From: Alphaproteobacteria bacterium
GTDB lineage: Bacteria; Pseudomonadota; Alphaproteobacteria; Sphingomonadales; Sphingomonadaceae
DNA length: 10,642 nt
NCBI GenBank assembly: GCA_016650315.1
Contig: JAENVZ010000273.1
Location: 1-10,642, forward strand
Direction of reading: 5' to 3'
Shown here piece after piece: positions 7,932 through 10,642 of the stretch (positions are counted from its first letter, which is position 1; each line of letters starts with the position of its first letter). Made by a program: the position numbers and the translations under genes. The notes below the pieces were generated by a model, which ran no database searches, was not told the origin of the DNA, and saw only the letters and a program-made list of their open reading frames with translations.

Positions 7932-8846
7932 TCAGCGATCCCTCCCAATCACATAGTCCGCTATGGCCCGCAGCAAATTCGCCTCCGCGCCATAGATATG
8001 CAGATGGTCCTTGGCCTGTTGGACCAGCATTTTCGCCTGTTCGCGTGCCCGTTCGACACCCAGTAACGAGACGAAGGTTTCCTTGCCCGCTCGCGCATCC
8101 TTGTGCAACGCTTTACCCGCACGCCGCTCATCGCCCTCAACGTCCAACAGGTCATCGGCGATCTGGAATGCCAGGCCTATGTCGCGTGCGTAGCCGCGCA
8201 GGCCCGTGCGGCTTTCAGATGGCACATGCGCCATGATCGCCCCCGCCTCCAGGCAAAAAGAAATGAGCGCGCCAGTCTTCATCTGTTGCAGCCGCGTTAC
8301 CGTGGCAAGGTCAAGGCTTGCCGTTTCAGCCTCCAGATCCATCATCTGTCCGCCCGCCATGCCCGATGGCCCCGCCGCCCGCGCCAGTTCCAGCATCAGT
8401 TCGGCGCGCACGAACGGATCGCGGTGCGTCTGCTCGCTGCCCAGCACTTCGAACGCCAGGGCATGAAGCGAATCCCCCGCCAGCACCGCAGTTGCCTCAT
8501 CAAATTGCCGATGCACGGTCGGCTTGCCCCGGCGCATGTCATCATCGTCCATACAGGGCAGGTCGTCATGAATCAGCGAATAGACATGAATACACTCGAT
8601 CGCCACGCCCACACGTAATGCCGCCGCGGGATCAATGTTGAACAGGTCGCATGTCGCCTGCACCAGTAACGGGCGAAGCCGCTTGCCCCCGCCAATGGCG
8701 GCGTGGCGCATGGCTTCGAAAAGCCGCGCACGGGAATCGTCCGGCACCGCAAGCAAATGGACGAACTGCGCATCGATGTCCCACGAAACGCGTTCAATGG
8801 CCGGTTGCAGGCTGAAGCCTCCGTCTCCTGGCTCACCGCTACCCAA
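7932..8846 (-). CDS. ispA: Farnesyl (geranyl) diphosphate synthase
   Basis: This trans-prenyltransferase condenses isopentenyl diphosphate with dimethylallyl and geranyl diphosphates to make farnesyl diphosphate, the precursor of quinones, undecaprenol, hopanoids and carotenoids. With a TTG start at 8846 it has 304 residues, the family norm. It has GGGKRLRP (52-59), the first aspartate-rich motif DDLPCMD (94-100), and the second, FQIADDLLD, with D231, D232 and D235. No ATG is available: the first in-frame methionine lies 46 codons in, within the core fold. A GTG at 8948 would overlap xseB by about 100 bases and give an odd Arg/His-rich N-terminus. TTG 8846 lies just past the xseB stop; CTG 8816 after GGAGG is another option. 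The gene sits between xseB and coaD. Confidence 0.93.
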   Translation of the reverse strand: MGSGEPGDGGFSLQPAIERVSWDIDAQFVHLLAVPDDSRARLFEAMRHAAIGGGKRLRPLLVQATCDLFNIDPAAALRVGVAIECIHVYSLIHDDLPCMDDDDMRRGKPTVHRQFDEATAVLAGDSLHALAFEVLGSEQTHRDPFVRAELMLELARAAGPSGMAGGQMMDLEAETASLDLATVTRLQQMKTGALISFCLEAGAIMAHVPSESRTGLRGYARDIGLAFQIADDLLDVEGDERRAGKALHKDARAGKETFVSLLGVERAREQAKMLVQQAKDHLHIYGAEANLLRAIADYVIGRDR

Positions 8847-8848
8847 TG

Positions 8849-9094
8849 CTAATCCGTTCCAAACGGTTCTGATCCGGTGACAGTGCCGTCGCTGCCAAGC
8901 GTAATCTTGTCGATCCGTGCCTGCGCATCGGCCAGCCGCTTCTGACACTGGGCCCGCAGCCGATCACCCTCGGCATAAAGCGTGATCGACTGGTCAAGCG
9001 GCACATCGCCGCTTTCCAGTTGCTGGACAATCGACTCGAGCCGCTTCAGGGCGTCCTCGAAGGACAGGGATGAAAAATCTGTTTCTTCCGCCAT
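8849..9094 (-). CDS. xseB: Exodeoxyribonuclease VII small subunit
   Basis: XseB is the small helical subunit that coats the XseA nuclease, acting on single-stranded DNA in repair. From the ATG at 9094 it has 81 residues (E. coli 80). LSFEDALKRLESIVQQLESG and VPLDQSITLYAEGDRL are the family's conserved two-helix region. A frame open to 9181 would add 29 residues of unlike sequence and is not favoured. The ribosome site is weak (CAGGG close to the ATG). It heads the run xseB-ispA-coaD-isomerase-queA, all on the minus strand with small gaps. Confidence 0.95.
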   Translation of the reverse strand: MAEETDFSSLSFEDALKRLESIVQQLESGDVPLDQSITLYAEGDRLRAQCQKRLADAQARIDKITLGSDGTVTGSEPFGTD

Positions 9095-9237
9095 GGCCCT
9101 GCAATGACGAGGCAGCCGCCCGGGGTCAAGAGCGCGTGAAACTCCACTGTGACGATGGTGCATTTTTTTACTAAAAACCATGAATTAACCATCGCACGCA
9201 ACAATGTTCCGCCTCTTGGAAATCTCACGCCTTGCCT

Positions 9238-9255
9238 ATGCAATTTTTCTTGCAT
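9238..9255. repeat. Inverted repeat upstream of the lipoprotein gene
   Basis: ATGCAA (9238-9243) and TTGCAT (9250-9255) are perfect inverted arms around TTTTTC, 54 bases before the lipoprotein start, in the gap shared with divergent xseB. It could be a regulator site; the arms are short, so chance is possible. Confidence 0.2.
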
Positions 9256-9308
9256 GTGCCAAAAAAACCATTGACTGTCTTTGGTCCAATCGCAAAGAGA
9301 GGCAGGTT

Positions 9309-9692
9309 ATGAAACCCTACATCCTTTTCCCCTTCGCCGCCGCGGCGCTCATGTCTCTTTTGGCTTGCGGCCAGTCTCAACCTGAAGTCGTCGACAACAA
9401 GGCGCCAGATCCTATCGCGGAGCAAGCGGCCATGGCTACGCCTGTGGCGTTGCCACCGTCCGTCAAGGATAGCCGCAGCTACCGCTGCAAGGACAACTCC
9501 ATCATCTATGTCGATTTCCTTGCCGACGACAAATCCGCCAACTTGCGGATGGAAAAAATGGGTGCCCCTACCACACTGAAGGCGGAAGCCCCGGGCGGAC
9601 CATACAAACTCGACGGCTATGAACTGGTCGGCCACGGCACCTCTGTCACCGCAACCATCCCTGGCAAGGGAACGCAGGCCTGCAAGGCGTAA
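9309..9692 (+). CDS. Small lipoprotein with MliC-like domain
   Basis: The 127-residue product starts with a lipoprotein signal peptide: a hydrophobic core (4-17) and the lipobox LLAC with C20 as the lipid-bearing residue, so it should be anchored in a membrane facing the periplasm. Residues 21-55 are an Ala/Pro-rich linker. Residues 58-127, from YRCKDNSIIYVDF through APGGPYKLDGYELVGHG to QACKA, resemble the MliC/PliC fold of C-type lysozyme inhibitors. C60 near the start and C125 at the end could form the family's disulfide. The assignment is by pattern only. A frame open from 9204 exists, but ATG 9309 has AGAGG six bases upstream and begins a clean signal peptide. It is divergent from xseB and is followed by a strong terminator. 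Confidence 0.75.
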   Translation: MKPYILFPFAAAALMSLLACGQSQPEVVDNKAPDPIAEQAAMATPVALPPSVKDSRSYRCKDNSIIYVDFLADDKSANLRMEKMGAPTTLKAEAPGGPYKLDGYELVGHGTSVTATIPGKGTQACKA

Positions 9693-9716
9693 CTTCAATT
9701 TCCACAACAGATCGCA

Positions 9717-9752
9717 AGAAAAGGCCGGAAGCCAAAACTTCCGGCCTTTTCT
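9717..9752. terminator. Bidirectional intrinsic terminator
   Basis: A perfect 15-base stem (9717-9731 with 9738-9752) with the loop CCAAAA contains the GC core GGCCGGAAG. Each strand ends in TTTTC. It lies between the convergent lipoprotein and kinase genes and can end transcription from both sides. Confidence 0.92.
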
Positions 9753-9792
9753 ATTCCGGTTTTGTAAGATGGCAGCCAACGCCAAAATTCAG

Positions 9793-10642
9793 TCACTCGC
9801 ATAGCGAAATGGCAATGGCATATTCTCCCTTGTTAGAGGCGTAATCCAGCTGCGACCGGAGTTGGCGGGAAAGGCCAGTGAGAATACGGCCAAAGCGCTG
9901 ATCCAGATATTGAGTCATTGTTGCGGATGTTATGAGCGCATTCGATTGCACGCGCAAAATGGCGCGATGCATATTGGCCCGATGCCGAACGGATTCGCCC
10001 AGTCTGACAGAAATGCTGATAGGCGCGCGCGGATCCACCAATATTGACAGTTCGACCAGTTCGGTAATGAGGAACGAGATCGGCACGGCAACATCCTGAC
10101 TCACAAACAGGTGGTCGCTGCTCACCTGAATCGCTATATTGGGTGCATCGTCCGGCATACTGCTACCTAGCGCTATCGACAATTCGCTGACCAGCGAGCG
10201 GACACCTACACCGCGATGTTCCTCCAGTTCGGCATAATGGTTGCGATGAACGACCGAGAGCGCGTCCACCCGTCGCTGAATCGAGGCATAGGCATCGGCG
10301 GCCTCTTTCGTCTGGGCAGAGCGGCTGTGCAGGTTGATCAGGCTGGCGATGATCTGCAGGTTATTTTTGACCCGGTGATGCACTTCGCGGGTAAGGCGCG
10401 TTTGCCGATCCAGGCTTGCGGCCAGTTCGGCCTCATGATCCGCGACAGTCTGGGTAATGGCGCGAAACGTGTTGCCAAGATCGCGGATTTCCTGCGCGGG
10501 CGTTGGCATTTTACGGAGCGGTTCGAGCACTTCGCCAGGGTGATAGTCCGATACCAGGCGACGAAGCTGGATGAGCGGAAAGATAAGCAGCCGGTTGACC
10601 ACGAACCAGCCAATTCCGGCTGCGGCGATCCACATCCGGGGC
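9793..10642 (-). CDS. HisKA_2-family sensor kinase with degenerate ATPase domain, 3' part (PhyP-like)
   Basis: The frame is open to the right edge, so the 5' part is missing. Residues are counted from the first in-window Met (10635), which lies within a membrane helix and is not the likely start. Residues 1-20 are the end of that helix; a HAMP-like segment follows to about 70. The HisKA_2 box EVHHRVKNNLQIIASLINLHSR holds the phosphoacceptor H87. The ATPase domain is worn: the N-box, normally NELVxNAxKH, reads TELVELSILV, losing the essential Asn (L196), and the D-x-G-x-G of the G1 box is S-N-A-L-I (231-235). The last part, GLSRQLRSQL and KGEYAIAISL, still follows the family pattern. It is therefore probably unable to autophosphorylate and may act as a phosphatase or phosphotransfer partner. 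As I recall, PhyP, the negative regulator of PhyR in Sphingomonas, is of this kind; that identity is inferred. Confidence 0.85.
   Translation of the reverse strand, partial: PRMWIAAAGIGWFVVNRLLIFPLIQLRRLVSDYHPGEVLEPLRKMPTPAQEIRDLGNTFRAITQTVADHEAELAASLDRQTRLTREVHHRVKNNLQIIASLINLHSRSAQTKEAADAYASIQRRVDALSVVHRNHYAELEEHRGVGVRSLVSELSIALGSSMPDDAPNIAIQVSSDHLFVSQDVAVPISFLITELVELSILVDPRAPISISVRLGESVRHRANMHRAILRVQSNALITSATMTQYLDQRFGRILTGLSRQLRSQLDYASNKGEYAIAISLCE

Noticed and set aside
7542..8066. 174-codon plus-strand frame across coaD and ispA
   Set aside because: Antisense to two conserved genes and crosses their junction; no ribosome site or domain.
9181..9209. EcfG-like element on the minus strand upstream of xseB (GGAAC then GGTT)
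   Set aside because: Spacer is 15 bases and the -10 has a mismatch; a poorer fit than the element at 620-645.

Overview
The window looks like chromosomal DNA of an alphaproteobacterium of the order Sphingomonadales (Sphingobium/Sphingomonas/Novosphingobium type). The reasons are the high-GC codon use, the conserved xseB-ispA-coaD-ppi-queA run, a Tgt whose catalytic and zinc residues sit at a constant offset of 8 from the Zymomonas mobilis enzyme, and two proteins that look like parts of the alphaproteobacterial general stress response (GSR). The genus cannot be fixed from the sequence alone.

Layout from left to right. The first 559 bases are the 5' third or less of glnE (minus strand), which leaves the window on the left. 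Divergent from it is a 62-codon gene (654-842, +) that I read as a NepR-like anti-sigma factor, preceded by a good match to an EcfG-type promoter (620-645). It converges on tgt (868-1998, minus). Then come about 590 bases without a convincing gene, AT-rich and with several small inverted repeats. These lead into a DSF-synthase gene of the RpfF family (2587-3516, +). Its last 47 bases overlap tail-to-tail with a membrane-anchored GGDEF-EAL gene (3470-5509, minus).

Next is a minus-strand block read from right to left: xseB, ispA, coaD, a periplasmic cyclophilin-type isomerase, and queA. ispA and queA appear to use TTG starts, and spacing between genes is tight. After xseB, on the plus strand, is a small lipoprotein with an MliC-like domain (9309-9692). 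It is separated by a strong bidirectional terminator (9717-9752) from the 3' part of a HisKA_2-family sensor kinase (9793 to the right edge, minus) with a degraded ATP-binding domain, as expected of PhyP-like regulators.

How the parts fit. Most genes are housekeeping: nitrogen control (glnE), tRNA queuosine (queA, tgt), CoA and isoprenoid synthesis, DNA repair. Two regulatory themes are laid over them. First, a fatty-acid signal synthase and a cyclic-di-GMP enzyme lie between queA and tgt, forming a candidate DSF/c-di-GMP module without RpfC, RpfG or a PAS-type RpfR next to it. Second, the NepR-like gene with an EcfG-like promoter and the PhyP-like kinase both point to the GSR. No tRNA, rRNA, CRISPR array, transposase or phage gene was seen.
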